64,000 nucleotides of DNA from Siphonodentalium dalli (taxonomy: Eukaryota; Mollusca; Scaphopoda; Gadilida; Siphonodentaliidae): positions 132,316,087 to 132,380,086 of the forward strand of contig CP136061.1 in assembly GCA_032622095.1 (NCBI GenBank), written 5' to 3'. This document shows, piece by piece, positions 44,598 to 57,799 of this stretch. A model generated the notes under the pieces. It saw only the letters and a list, made by a program, of their open reading frames with translations. It made no database searches and was not told the origin of the DNA. The position numbers were made by a program, and so were the translations under genes. The stretch's first letter is position 1. Each line of letters begins with the position of its first letter.

Positions 44598-46655
44598 GAA
44601 CAACATCAGACTCCCAAAGTCGTTCAAAATTCCGCCCACCGGAACATCAGACTCCCGAGGTCATTATAAATTCCGCCCACCCGGAACAATATCAGACTCC
44701 AAAGTGGACTAGAGACTGGCTCTATGGCGCTTCGATGCTCTGCTCTGTTCGCCGTCATGACGTAGTAGTATAGAGCCAGTGTCTAGTCCAACTCCAAAGG
44801 TCAATATAAATTCCATCCATGCATCCGGAACAACACCAGACTCCCAAAGTCATTATAAATTCCGCCCACCCGAAACAACATCAGACCCCCAAAGTCATTA
44901 TAAATTCCGCCCACCCGGAACATCAGACTCCCAATGTCATTATAAATTCCGCCCACCCGGAACAACATCAGACTCACAAAGTCATTATAAATTCCGCCCG
45001 CCCGGAACAACATCAGACTCCCAAGGTCATTATAAATTCCGCCCACCCGGAACAACATCAGACTCCCAAGGTCATTATAAATTTCGCCACCCGGAACATC
45101 AGACTCCCAAAGTCAATATAAATTCCCCCCACCAGGAACAAGATAAGACTCCCAAAGTCATTATAAATTCCGCCCACCCGGAACAACATCAGACCCCCGA
45201 AGTCATTATAAATTCCGCCCACTCGGAACAACATCAGATCCCCAAAGTCATTATAAATTCCGCCCACCCGGAACAACATCAGACTCCCAAGGCCATTATA
45301 AATTCCACCCACCCGGAACAACATCAGACTCCCAAAGTCATTATAAATTCCACCCACCCGGAACATCAGACCCCCCCCCGAAGTCATTATAAATTCCGCC
45401 CACCGGAACAACATCAGACTCCCAAAGTCATTATAAATTCCGCCCACCCGGAACAACACCAGACTCCCAAAGTCATTATAAATTCCGCCCACCCGGAACA
45501 ACATCAGACCCCCGAAGTCATTATAAATTCCGCCCACCCGGGACATCAGACGCCCAAAGTTATTATAAATTCCGCCCACCCGGAACAACATCAGACCCCC
45601 GAAGTCATTATAAATTCCGCCCACTCGGAACAACATCAGACCCCCAAAGTCATTATAAATTCCGCCCACCCGGAACAACATCAGACTCCCAAGGCCATTA
45701 TAAATTCCACCCACCCGGAACAACATCAGACTCCCAAAGTCATTATAAATTCCACCCACCCGGAACATCAGACCCCCCCCCCCCCCCGAAGTCATTATAA
45801 ATTCCGTCCACCGGAACATCAGACACCCAAGGTCATTATAAATTGCGCCCACCCGGAACAACATCAGACTCCCAAAGTCATTATAAATTCCGCCCACCCG
45901 GAACAACACCAGACTCCCAAAGTCATTATAAATTCCGCCCACCCGGAACAACATCAGACTCCCAGTCATTATAAATTCCGCCCACCCGGAACATCAGACC
46001 CCCGAAGTCATTATAAATTCCGCCCACCCGGGACATCAGACCCCCAAAGTTATTATAAATTCCGCCCACCCGGAACTACATCAGACTCCCAAGGTCATTA
46101 TAAATTCCGCCCACCCGGAACAACATCAGACTCCCAAAGTCATTATAAATTACGCCCACCCGGAACAATATCAGACCCCCGAAGTCATTATAAATTATGC
46201 CCACCCGGAACAAGATCAGACCCCCCAAAGTCATTATAAATTCCGCCCAACCGGAACATCATCAGACTCCCAAAGTCATTATGAATTCCGCCCACCCGGA
46301 ACAACACCAGACTCCCAAAGTCATTATATATTCCGGCCACCCGGAACAACATCAGACTCCCAAAGTCATTATAAATTCCGCCCACCCGGAAAATCATCAG
46401 ACTCCCAAAGTCATTATGAATTCCGCCCACTCGGAACAACATCAGACTCCCAAAGTCATTAGAAATTCCGCCCACCCGGAACAACATCAGACTCCCAAAG
46501 TCATTATGAATTCCGCCCACCCGGAACAACACCAGACTCCCAAAGTCATTATAAATTCCGCCCACCCGGAACAACATCAGACTCCCAAAGTCATTATAAA
46601 TTCCACACACCCGGAGCAACATCAGACTCCCAGAGTCAATATTAATTCGATCCAC
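44598..46655. repeat. 45-bp minisatellite array (copy B)
   Basis: About 46 units of the same minisatellite as copy A, about 300 bp longer, giving chance open frames of up to 486 codons (plus) and 303 codons (minus). Several poly-C slippages occur, for example near 45,775-45,786. Confidence 0.95.
44705..44790. mobile_element. 86-bp MITE with 9-bp target duplication inside minisatellite (B)
   Basis: Same element, position and flanking ACTCCAAAG as in copy A, so it was inserted before the segmental duplication. Confidence 0.88.
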
Positions 46656-46784
46656 CCCATATACTACGAAAAATAAGTATATGTGCTCAATTTAGTATTG
46701 CATCAGCAAACTGGTGCATACAGACGGATTCTTATTATTGCGTGTGCATAAAAACACACGTGCGCGTGCGTGTGTGTATAATAA

Positions 46785-47345
46785 GGAAATGTCCAGATAA
46801 CAAGAGCAACAACAGCTGTTTGTTAAAATTATTATCTGAACATTTCTTAAGGGAACTATATACACTCGTCAATCAGTATTTAGTAACCAAAGGGTTAAAA
46901 GAGGGGATTCACAAATCACAAACATATCGCTGGTGAGGTAAATGTACATCAGGTTTAAACTGGGAACGATTTATTCGAAAAATAAATTGATTAATTCTGA
47001 GAAAAATAACATAGGAGAAATACAAAATGTCCAATGAACGGACAAAGGTACATGTATAGGTGAGCGATTTTTCACATACATTTCTGCTTCAGTTTAACCC
47101 TTTATTTACTAAATGGATTCCGCCATTCAGTTAAAAAAGTATACATAGGTATATGGTTTATATTATTCATCTGAAGGGATATTTCGGGAATAAAAGCAGA
47201 TGACATATTTTACAAGTGCGGAAGGATACCTATTCATTGGTGGGAAATGTTTAGATAATAAGTTCAACAGAACGGCCGATATGAGTTTGTTGAACATGGA
47301 ATTACTACTCGCCAATTAGTATTCAGTAAAGAAAGGATTAATAAG
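46785..47345. mobile_element. MITE family 1, long copy (B)
   Basis: Colinear duplicate of 32,560-33,125 with a few substitutions. Confidence 0.6.
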
Positions 47346-47405
47346 ACAGCAGACTATTTTCTGGAAGATTGCGGGTGCGCACCAACCGCGCGAGTTTCTA
47401 AATAC

Positions 47406-47609
47406 AGTAATGTAATCGACTCCTTAACCACAGCAGAATTATGGGTAACTTTTCAGGATTTAGTCGGAAATATGGCTTGTTGCCATTCATCGGAAAGCTC
47501 TCGGCGAGAGCTTTCCGATGAATGGCAACAAGCCATATTTCCGACTAAATCCTGAAAAGTTACCCATAATTCTGCTGTGGTTAAAGGGTCGATTATTTAG
47601 AGTATTACT
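47406..47609. mobile_element. Palindromic MITE, family 3 (copy B)
   Basis: Near-perfect palindrome of about 204 bp with a short loop at GCTCTCGGCGAGAGC, which is itself palindromic. Confidence 0.88.
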
Positions 47610-49243
47610 GTATCATGGGATTGACGTGCAACGGCAGCGGTTCCTAAACATACTTCCGAAGCGGGGTGATCGGTCTGAACACCACTACATTTTTTGCATT
47701 GAATTCAACTTCGTCCGTATTCGGTCGTGACCGCAAATATGACCATATAAGCGCTTACTGTTTCCTGAAATCGCATGTGGAAATCCACTATATAGATCGA
47801 TTTAAATATTAACAAAATAGATACATTTCCGTCATGAAATACCTTTTAAAAGGAAATCAACGATTCAAATATTTGGGTTGTTCGAATGTTCGTTTCCTTT
47901 TGGAAACTTCTATTCAAAGTCCAACAAAGACGAAATATATATGATGCGAAAAAATACATTGAAAAATAATTGATTTAAAAAATCGATATCTAATAACTCT
48001 GAGCTTTGATAGGTGGGTTCCTCGAATCAGATATCTTTTACGCCCGAATCCAAATAAATAGTAACTGATGGGCGCTTAATCGGTTTATACGCATCTTTAA
48101 ATAAACAGTCGTCCATTCGTCCCGAACAAATCGCCAATAAACAAACGGGAATGATTTCGCAACCAGGTTCAATTTATTTAATTTATATGAAAGGATGACG
48201 TTGTTTGCTGGTCATTTTGATACACAGTTTATTGAAATACCTGCGTTGAGCAAATTATTCGATGTGAGCCGCAGCAGATTTTCAAATCACTTTAAACTAT
48301 TTGACATGCAGGCATACTGATACAATGGCCGGCTTGACATATCTTCCATATTTCCAGCTCGCGTGATTTTATATACTGTTTTTTTTTCTTCTTTTTTTTT
48401 TCGTGCCACAATAACTCCATGCAATCCCAATGATCACAACACCAAAGGTCGCTCGGAACAAATCATTCCACGTATTGATCACCAATATATGCACGTATAT
48501 ATATATACCTGCTCAGCAGTCGCCACGTTTCGATGCAAATCATTCACAAATACCCCCCTATTTCAGCAGTAAATGCACTTGTGGAAAAATACCATATTCC
48601 TATATATATTCCTTATCTCATTGCAGCAGTGTACCTATCCAGTTTGTCATTGCAGATGATGCGATTAAACAAGAATCCCTCTTCGAAAGTGTGTTTAGAT
48701 AACCTCTGCCACTACATTTCTTCAAACTGAACTCCTTATCGATTTAAAAGTCTATAGCAAATAGGAATACAACAATGGTCTAAAAACCATAAATATATAC
48801 TGTATACAGTTACGATTAATTGCGAGATTAAAACGTGACAACAATCTCAGTTTAATCACTGTTGATTTTTTTTCTTTCAGAATTATTTTTTGCTTGTATT
48901 TACTGCTGCTTTCGTTCACGGTTAATCAATAATCTGACATAGGTAGAAAACTCTGAAAACTAAAACCCCACACAAGAACACGCGTATATACCGCAGCAGG
49001 TTTGTTTGAAGAATACAACTGTGTTATAATTTGCCAAAAAATAGGCCTGACCAAACATAGAAATTCAAATATGTGCATATAAAATATAACTTTTTGTATA
49101 CAAATTGTAGGTGCAAAATTTTAATTCAGCTAGTTTAACAAATCATAAATTCACCAGATTCACCCCATTCATTCAGATCATATAAATATCAGGATTACAG
49201 AGCTCATTTAACTTATATCACAGGTTTGTTATCATATCTTCAC

Positions 49244-49256
49244 AGGTCAAAGGTCA
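49244..49256 (+). promoter_or_regulatory. Perfect DR1 nuclear-receptor motif (copy B)
   Basis: Same AGGTCAAAGGTCA as in copy A, unchanged after duplication. Confidence 0.35.
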
Positions 49257-49461
49257 CGAACAGCAGCGATATCTAATCAATATAATAGAGGGTGCGTGCT
49301 AACTTCGTCTACACGCAAACTCAGTAACACGTCTGGAATGATATACTAATTTGACAATTTGCATGTATCATATCCAACACAATCCACACTAGTTTCAAAT
49401 TACTTTCATTATATCATAGTAATAAACAGGTTTAAGAACAATTTGTCAGCTCAATACACCT

Positions 49462-49664
49462 TGTCACCGAGTCGCGTTATATTGGATCCATCAAGCTCCG
49501 TTTGTTTAGTGCTGCACGTCAAAGTTCTGGATTAGCATTCCATATATGGAATTCATGAATATTCAAAAGCTTCATAGATAGAATGCTATTCCAGAACTTT
49601 GACATGTAGCACTAAAAAACGGAACGGGACTGGATGTATCCAATATGACCGCGACTCAATGACA
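49462..49664. mobile_element. Palindromic MITE, family 6 (copy B, first)
   Basis: Colinear duplicate of 38,337-38,539. Confidence 0.85.
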
Positions 49665-49805
49665 TGTGAAAGGCATATCACAATACTAAAATATTTATTA
49701 ACATAAATTTATTTAATTCAGCAAAGTACATGGGCCCACACTTTGTTTCCGCTAATAAATAGTGACGTAGATGTAATACGCCCTGTCACTATAAATATGT
49801 ATACC

Positions 49806-50037
49806 TCGCGGCCAAATTGGATCCACCAGGCCCGGTTCCGTGGTTTTAGTGCTAAATGTCAAAGTTCTGGAATAGCATTTTCATATATGGAAGTCATGAA
49901 TATTCAAAAAGCTCCATATATGGAAATGCTACTCCAGAAGTTTGACCTGTAGCACTAAAACCACGGAACCGGGGCTGGATGAACCTCTGAAACCACGGAA
50001 GGGGGCTTGATGAATCCAATATATACGGCCGCGACTC
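49806..50037. mobile_element. Palindromic MITE, family 6 (copy B, second)
   Basis: Colinear duplicate of 38,681-38,912, with one extra A near the centre. Confidence 0.82.
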
Positions 50038-50969
50038 GGTGATCTGCTTATTAACAAGACGTTGTATGATCCAGATTTTGGCGCGCTGTACATACATAAT
50101 ATGCAGTGAAATGGAAGCAAAGGCACGTAACCAAAAACTTAACGACCTTTTGTGTCAGTCGGCAAACCTCGTCAATCTCTGTATACCCCGTATACTGAGA
50201 GGTCAATGCATGGTTGAGGAGTCCAGAATGTCATATGGGCATTGGAAGAGGGACGACCCAACCCAGGGGCAACACAACCGGACGTATGTTTGGTTGGGTT
50301 GTCCCGGTTATTCGGGCCAGGTTGTCCCATGTTTTGACCAAGTATTTGTTGTCGTATTCATAATTGTTTCTTCATATTTTCTTTAGAATGTAAAAGTCAT
50401 ATTTTAAAGACGAATATAATTACTTGATTTCCTGTCGTTATAAATATGCAGTTTTGCCGATCCGGATGCATGTGATTTTTCTGGTTCCATATTGGTATAT
50501 TTTAAATGTTATTCATAATTTGGATCACGCTGATACCGTCACTAAATATACTATACATTTCGTTCCACTTTAGATGCGTATGTGTATATATGTCACAACT
50601 ATATACAAGTATCTATCATCACGCAGTTTTTCAATATATTTTATTCTTATTTTAAATAAAATTGAGAAAGTTATATATTATTCTTTGTCTGGATCGGGTG
50701 GTCCCGGGTCGGGTGGTCGTTCCCTCCAGCATTACTGCGGAACCATGCATAACGAGCTTGACATACTTCAAACGGGTTTTGTTCGTCAATGTTCTTTAAG
50801 ATAACGGTTTGTATTTTACAACAACTATAAGACCTATAAGACTGCTTCCAAATATGTAGTTTCAGATAAAATAATATCGCAAACTACCGACCTTTGACCT
50901 CTGAAGAGAAAAATACTAAAATAGAAATAATTATTCCTCGATGACGTGAGCTGCAGGTTTGGACGTCGG

Positions 50970-51288
50970 TCAACTGGTTTCTGTGGAAAGGTTCCTTTTG
51001 GAATCGTAAGTGTCTAGCCCCATGAGATTCTCGACGGAGTAGTTCTGTCGTATAGGGTGTGGTGAATTAGATTCTTTTGAGATTCCTCCATGTTGATACT
51101 CAGGTCATGTGACACCAGAATGTACTCGTGCTCGTTCAAAGAAACCGTCTGCTCGTGGCGCCTCAACCACAACATCAACAATCCGGTCAGCGCCAATAAG
51201 GCGGAACATATCAACAACACTACAGTTCCGAACAAGACACTCCGTCTCTGTGCGTGAATGAAGACGTTTTCTCTTAAATCAATTAGAT
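50970..51288 (-). pseudogene. Orphan duplicate of the membrane-protein terminal exon
   Basis: Copy of 39,845-40,161 with the same acceptor (TTTTCTTCAG) and membrane helix. A two-base insertion near 51,051-51,054 (CGTATAGGG where copy A has CGTAGGG) shifts the frame and gives a premature end at 51,014, altering the last 30 or so residues. The upstream exon at 42.6 kb lies outside the duplicated segment, so this exon has no partner here. Its helix and early tail are still well conserved, so the duplication or the loss of constraint is recent. Confidence 0.75.
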
Positions 51289-51668
51289 CTGAAGAAAACA
51301 ATATGATCGTTTTAGTTATGTTGCGCGTAGGCCCGTACATATTTGCCAAGCATGTCACTCAATCGGAGACCATTTCTGATAAGTTTTGCCATCATGTTCA
51401 CAAGTTGCAGTTCTGGCCGACTGTTGATTGACGTCACGATGTCATGCGGACGTCGGTGTAGTAGTGCGGCCAACACCGAGTGTCACCGTCTTTATTACAT
51501 TCTGGAGAATGAACATATTTATTTAAAAATTTGTGAAATATCAAACATATCGCGATACAATGAGTTTGTCATCATTACGCAGACAACGCATCCCTCTATT
51601 ATAACACACTGTAAATGCGACACCCGCTCCCCTGAACTTGCACCGCTAGCGGTGTGACTAATTACCAC

Positions 51669-52232
51669 CCGGGCACCCCCATGGGCCCGTGGATGCTATA
51701 TCCCGACGTCCTGAGGGCAACCTAGAACATTTAATCGCTCCCTCGTCTTCGGCCGGTGTTATTAACCCCGTAAATGCCGATATTGGCAAAGAGAGCCCGG
51801 GTGTCTTCGTGTGGTTTATGACAGTATATTTTGATGCTGCGCGGTATAGTGCAATACCACCTAAGTGTGGCATCCAAATATTGAATCGCTGACGCGTCAA
51901 CGGCCGATGTTATTATTAACCTCTCAAAATTCGGCAAAATACCGTATTGACAAAAAGATCCCGGGAGAGGCCATTTTGAGGGGTTAATAACATCGGCCGT
52001 GGACGCCTCAGCGAGTCAATATTTGGACGTCACACTCCACAATATACTTTCCGAAACCACACAAAGACAGCGGGGCTCCCCTGGCTCTCTTAGCCAATAT
52101 CGGCATTTTCGAGGTTAATAACACCGACCGGAGATGAGCCAGCGAGTAAAATTATCTAGGTTGCCCTCAGGTAGTATGCCGCTACCTCATAACGTCGAGA
52201 TATAGTGTCCACGGGACCATAGGGACGCCCGG
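51669..52232. mobile_element. Foldback element (copy B)
   Basis: Duplicate of 40,534-41,117. The left arm has lost the TTATAAGGTAGCGGCATACT stretch, which the right arm keeps. Confidence 0.85.
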
Positions 52233-52929
52233 CATCTCCCGGGATCTGTTTGTCTATACGGTATTTTACCATGGACGCGTCATCGAGTCAATATTTGGAT
52301 GCAGGGATGTGGCTAGAGGGTCTCCGTTGAGGGGGTGTCCACCTTGGGAAATTCCAACTGCACCACCCCCCCCCCCCCCTTGAGTCAGAATCACACCAAC
52401 ACAACTTTTTGCATAATTCCATTTGCACCCCCCCCCCTTGAGTCGGAATCACACCAACACACAACTTTTTGCATAATTCTATTTGCACCCCCCCCCTTGC
52501 TGTACCCCATGCTCAGGCCTAATTTCCTATATATTGATAAGCCATGCTTCTGAATATCCCCGTATGATAACATTAAGATATTTAACCTGAAAATTGCCCC
52601 AAAAAAACAACTAGTGGTCTAATTCCAGACAAATGCACACAGCTACCGACAACAGACCAGGAAACACAGCGCCGACCATGGTTGTTCGGCCCGGTGTGAG
52701 AAAAAATTGAAAACTATACAAGAAAATCGCAAATCCTAGCATCTAGACTGGCCTCAACTGAAGCTTTCCTAGTGTTGGAAATTTCAAACCTCATGCTCCC
52801 CCTCAGGTTGGAAAATTCTTCAACTGATGACCATTTATGTCTACAAGTTTGTCCAAATGTAGTAAAATATTGTTTTGCTAAACTAATTAGCAGTTTTGTA
52901 TTGGCCATGTGCCAGCTATCTTCTCTGGT

Positions 52930-53545
52930 GTGTAAATAAATAGTATATTGGTGGAAAGTAAACCAATGGAACTTTTAGATCTATACATTCATCTAACACA
53001 TAGATTTCTGCCTCAGTTATGCGAGCTATTTTCAAATATCGTTGTAATAAACATATGGACATGCATTTGTTTCACCTTTTGCTATAGCAAGGTCTCTAAC
53101 AATTACAAAATATTGGCTTTCGCGTGAATATCACAAATTTGAATTAACATATCTCAACTGATTGGGTCTTTCTTTGAAACTGGAGGTTTATGTGCCTTTC
53201 AATATTCAACTGTTTTTGACAAATGAATTAGATGTGAACAGGATCACCTTTTCCTCAAATGTCATGATACCATTTTATGACACACGATGTTGAAATCTAA
53301 CAGTTCTGTGAGATACAAAGCGATGTGAGTATCCACAGCAGGCAACGGGCATCCACTTTCGTGAGGATGAAGTCTTTCCATTTTATATAAGCTCAATGGT
53401 ATTTCGTCACAGTATTGTCACTCCTGGATGCGATCAGAAGATCAACCATGTTTACAGCCAACTGCTGCAGATCTACATAGTCTATTCCAACATTCCCCAG
53501 CTCCTCCATAATCAACTCTGTTGTAATGACATCTACAAAAAAAAC
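52930..53545 (-). pseudogene. Tyrosine recombinase remnant of DIRS/Ngaro-like retroelement
   Basis: Minus-strand translation near 53,410-53,540 gives LLIASRSDNTVTKYH, the typical start of the recombinase N-terminal domain in this element class. After a stop and frameshift it continues with AVDTHIALYLTELLDFNI and later, in another frame, KIARITEAEIYVLDE. The spacing and order match the integrase/recombinase of DIRS-type elements. The catalytic half is not identifiable, and stops and shifts make it non-functional. It borders the right edge of duplication copy B. Confidence 0.65.
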
Positions 53546-53684
53546 AATAATCGTTAAACCGAATTCAACAAAGTTCTCGGAAGTCTATATTTATAATAGC
53601 GAACTATGTTTCCGGTCTCGACTTGAACATACCACACAGACTTGCATCCAACATATGACATCACCCATAACCATGATTATCACA

Positions 53685-54370
<686 letters not shown>

Positions 54371-54371
54371 C

Positions 54372-56608
54372 TCGCGACTTACCGAGCTCATTTGCTCTGA
54401 CGTTAAGAATGTGGGGTATCTACATCACACGCAAATGCATGTTGAATTTCGTCAATGTCTATGCAAACCTAAAATGTGGCTATCTCTCGGAATAACATAA
54501 TTATGTCAAATTTCTGTTGTCTGTTTCACAATGACTGCTACACCCGTTCAATCGAGTACCGAAAGCGGTCAACTTCCACTTCAACGCTTCGGCTTCTCTC
54601 CATTGGAGCTTTGATCCGATTCAATTTGATTTCAAAAACCACTAACTTGGTTATCATTGGCACAAATCATATCAAATTTAGCATTTTTTGATGCAGCTAA
54701 ACAATTTTCGCGCTCATCAGGACATATTGGATGTTTCTTCGAATCTAAATGATCATGCGAAACAAATTCGAACTGATTTTCAATTAAACCGTTTTGGCTT
54801 TCGAATTGCTGTCCGATATTGCCACAAAAGTCTAAATCATCAAGTGATTTGCCCTTGTTTTCCGAGTACACGGGAAAAAATCCGTTCTCAGGTTCGTAAT
54901 TTACCAAAGTATTGCGAATAAACTCGCTCTTCGCCGTAAAATGAACATTACGCTTTGTTTGATCGTTGGGGGGGGGGACCCGATTGGAAAAAAAATCGCA
55001 TTCCCAGAGTCGTTATCTCGTGGGAATCCGGATTCAGAATCTGGATTCAGATTGCAGATTAATCCCCGTACGACTTGGTTCGGTAAACGAACAGACCAGA
55101 AATTGGCAGAATCAGTAAACGAACAGACCGTAATCTCAATCTCGTGGTAATCCAGACTCCGATTCCGATTCCGATTACGGACTCAAATGTTCGTAATGTA
55201 AACAAACCGAGATTTCGCCACCTCCGAGTTTAAAAACACAATGAAACATGAGAAACCGTCTCTTGTGTGCAAATTATTGCAGAATATAAACGATCTATAT
55301 CAAAGAATTTTAAATGCGGAGACAAATTTGTTTTATCGAATGTAAACTGGGAGAATATTACTGAAATTAGCCAAATAATAACGCTATTGATAGTAACGCT
55401 GGGGGAGCACTTCGGTTGATGGCGAAGCAAATCAATGTCGATTTCATTGTCACTTTCATATGTCCATTTCATAATTCCATCCACAAAATACCGCCCCAAC
55501 GCATGTCGATTTCAAATTCGGCGGATACGTCACCATTGACCGAATTCATGTGAACCTGCATGGATATGTCTTCTGCTTTGTTCGTTATTATAATGTTTCT
55601 TCTTATTCAAGAAACAGTAGGATTATAGGATTATATGATATCGATGGATTATCAAATACACGTATGTACTATCTAGTCTTATAGCAATTTCATGTTTAAA
55701 ATGTTTTGTTTCGTTAAATGCAGTCGTTTTGCACAATAGTCTATGTATAGATAACAAACACAGGCATTTTTTGGCCAACGTGCTGTACATTAGTTGGAAA
55801 ATAAAGCTTGGCTCATGAAGCTAATGATGTGGTCTTGTGATCACAGGTGAACTGCATCTCCCAATCGCACAAACACAAACGTAAAGCTTATTCTAGGATC
55901 TCAGGACTATATAGTGGAAATGTCAGTCAATTTATTGATTAAGTACCCACACGTACAAGTTCTAGGGATGTGGCTAGAGGTTTCCTCAAATTTCCGGCCA
56001 ACTGCACCCCCCCCCCCCCCCATTGAACCAAACATAAATCTCACAGGTTCGCAGAATTCCATTTGCACCCTTTGGAAATATCCAACCTGACACACTAAGA
56101 TTGGAAAATTACCAACTTTTACTGGTTGAAAAAATCAAACAATGAGAACAATTCCAACCTATATATGGTGTCAAATTAATGTCCAACTAATGTTGTGTCA
56201 TGCATGAAATTTCCAACTGCTGGAAATGTACCAAAGTTTAGTTTAAACATATATATTTCAAATATTTGTCAAATTTAGATAACACATGATATATAACACA
56301 TACATTTGTTTATACATACAATGGGATTGGAGGACAAGTGCTGACTCACTTAAGGGTACCCCCTCTACCATATGTTATTACACTGAAAAAATAAATAATT
56401 AGTAATGGCAAAGCAACATGACTACCAAAACAAGTTGAACATATATACAGATCACCGGTCACCCCCTCTCCCGAGTTAGTCATAAGTTTGTATACGTATT
56501 TATTTAAAATCGGGTTTGTTTGTTGCGTTTGCTGGCTTGTACGTATCATTCTTTGGAACAGTTAGTCAAAAGAATCCTGATTTTCTTCACGTATGAATGA
56601 CTGCACAG
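54372..56608. other. Degenerate DNA within the retroelement span
   Basis: It holds a 91-codon minus frame (54,632-54,907, rich in Asn/Glu/Asp, unrecognised), a poly-G run near 54,968, and one arm of a 38-bp inverted repeat. Near 55,970-56,200 a C-tract block resembles 41.2-42.1 kb. No supported gene. Confidence 0.45.
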
Positions 56609-57087
56609 CTAAGCAAATTGTACCAAAGTTCGGGGGGGGGGGGGGTCGAGACACCCCAAACAACCCCTGTCCCTGTCGTCACGTCCCTGTACAACTGACA
56701 AGTTTCGTGTGTTCTTCACAACATCTTCGGAATTTGATTCAGGAGACCTAGAGCTGTTAGAAATGCTTGCCCTCATCAATAAACACACTTTAACTTGAAA
56801 AAAAGATGCGATTAAGTCGGATTGGCAGCTAATTATGTGCCGTATATATACACATAGAAGAATTAAAGCAGGACTTTCACAACATACATGAACTTTATAA
56901 ATATAAGATGCAAATGATACTTGTGTCAAATACATGACATGAGCCATGTTTGACGCTGGGAGAACATTAAACATAGTTTCGGAGACCACGTGGATTTCAA
57001 AATCTGACCTAGAATCGGGAATTAGCCCCGCCCCCGTAATCGGCTTCGGATTCTGAATCCGGATTCCCACGAGATAACGACTCTGGG
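55003..57087. repeat. 38-bp perfect inverted repeat, 2 kb apart
   Basis: CCCAGAGTCGTTATCTCGTG and the following 18 bases at 55,003-55,040 are exactly complementary to 57,050-57,087. They may be the ends of an inserted element within the retroelement remnant. No matching target duplication was visible. Confidence 0.7.
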
Positions 57088-57420
57088 TCAATGAAATGAC
57101 ACCTCCGATAAATGGTGCCAATGAACTGACACCTCTGGTTATTGGTATCATTGAACTGATTATCTCGGAATCCGGTGACATGGAAATGGCACCACCGATT
57201 ATTGGTATCAATGAACTGATAATCTCGGTATCCGGTGTCGTGGAAATGGCACCACCGATTATTGGTATCAATGAACTGATAATCTCGGTATCCGGTGCCG
57301 TGGAAATGGCGCCACCGATTATTGGTATCAATGAACTGATACCTTCGGCACCTGCTGTCAATGAACTGACACCGCCGTTTCTTAGTGCCAATGAACTGAC
57401 AGTGTCAGTCTGACACTCCC
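57075..57420. repeat. 60-bp tandem repeat, about 4 full units plus partial ones
   Basis: Unit marked by CACCACCGATTATTGGTATC, AATGAACTGATAATCTCGGT and ATCCGGTG. A further piece lies at about 57,697-57,755. The 60-bp period keeps both strands open, explaining the long frames of 308 codons (minus) and 105 codons (plus). Confidence 0.9.
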
Positions 57421-57535
57421 TGGGCGAAAATACCCCCATTGTCATTTCCGTCGAATGAGATAAAATATGCACGTATCCCGAAGAGGAAGCATCGCTAAAG
57501 AATGCGTAATCAAATGAAACTGTACGTCCGAACAT
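57405..57535 (-). pseudogene. RNase H start of DIRS-like retroelement, interrupted
   Basis: Minus-strand YAFFSDASSSGYVHILSHST and GVFSPRE match the beginning of the retroelement RNase H (FFSDAS with the catalytic Asp, then the W/F-S-x-x-E block). The frame then runs straight into the 60-bp tandem repeats instead of the remaining RNase H domain. Confidence 0.68.
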
Positions 57536-57799
57536 GGACGTATTTAATTTTCATAAATTCGATTTCTAGAACAAAAATTCAATGAAAGCATCACTTCTGA
57601 TTGTAACACTGTCTTCCCAGTGTCTGCGCTCATTAATTGTAGCAAATTAATATCTAGTAGAAAAAATCACTGTTGACCGTTACTATTTGTAAAGGTATCA
57701 ATGAACTGATATTATTGGTATCCGGTCCGGTGCCATGGAAATGGCACCACCGATTTGGCCATCAATGCTACTCAGAAAAGCACCTTTACTATACATGTT

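Larger units (their letters stand above)
43798..52910 (+). repeat. Segmental duplication, copy B
   Basis: About 9.1 kb, colinear with copy A. It keeps the empty site for the Helitron cluster near 48,495-48,512, has the longer 45-bp minisatellite, lacks 21-22 bases in the left arm of the 51.7-kb foldback, and has a two-base insertion in the duplicated terminal exon. Confidence 0.95.

Noticed and set aside
44779-46239. 486-codon open frame on the plus strand (and 303 codons on the minus strand, 45,058-45,969)
   Set aside because: Both follow exactly the 45-bp minisatellite; the openness comes from the repeat period, not from coding constraint. The same holds for frames at 30,876-32,470.
57096-57413. 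105-codon plus-strand frame
   Set aside because: Antisense of the 60-bp tandem repeat, kept open by the period being a multiple of three.
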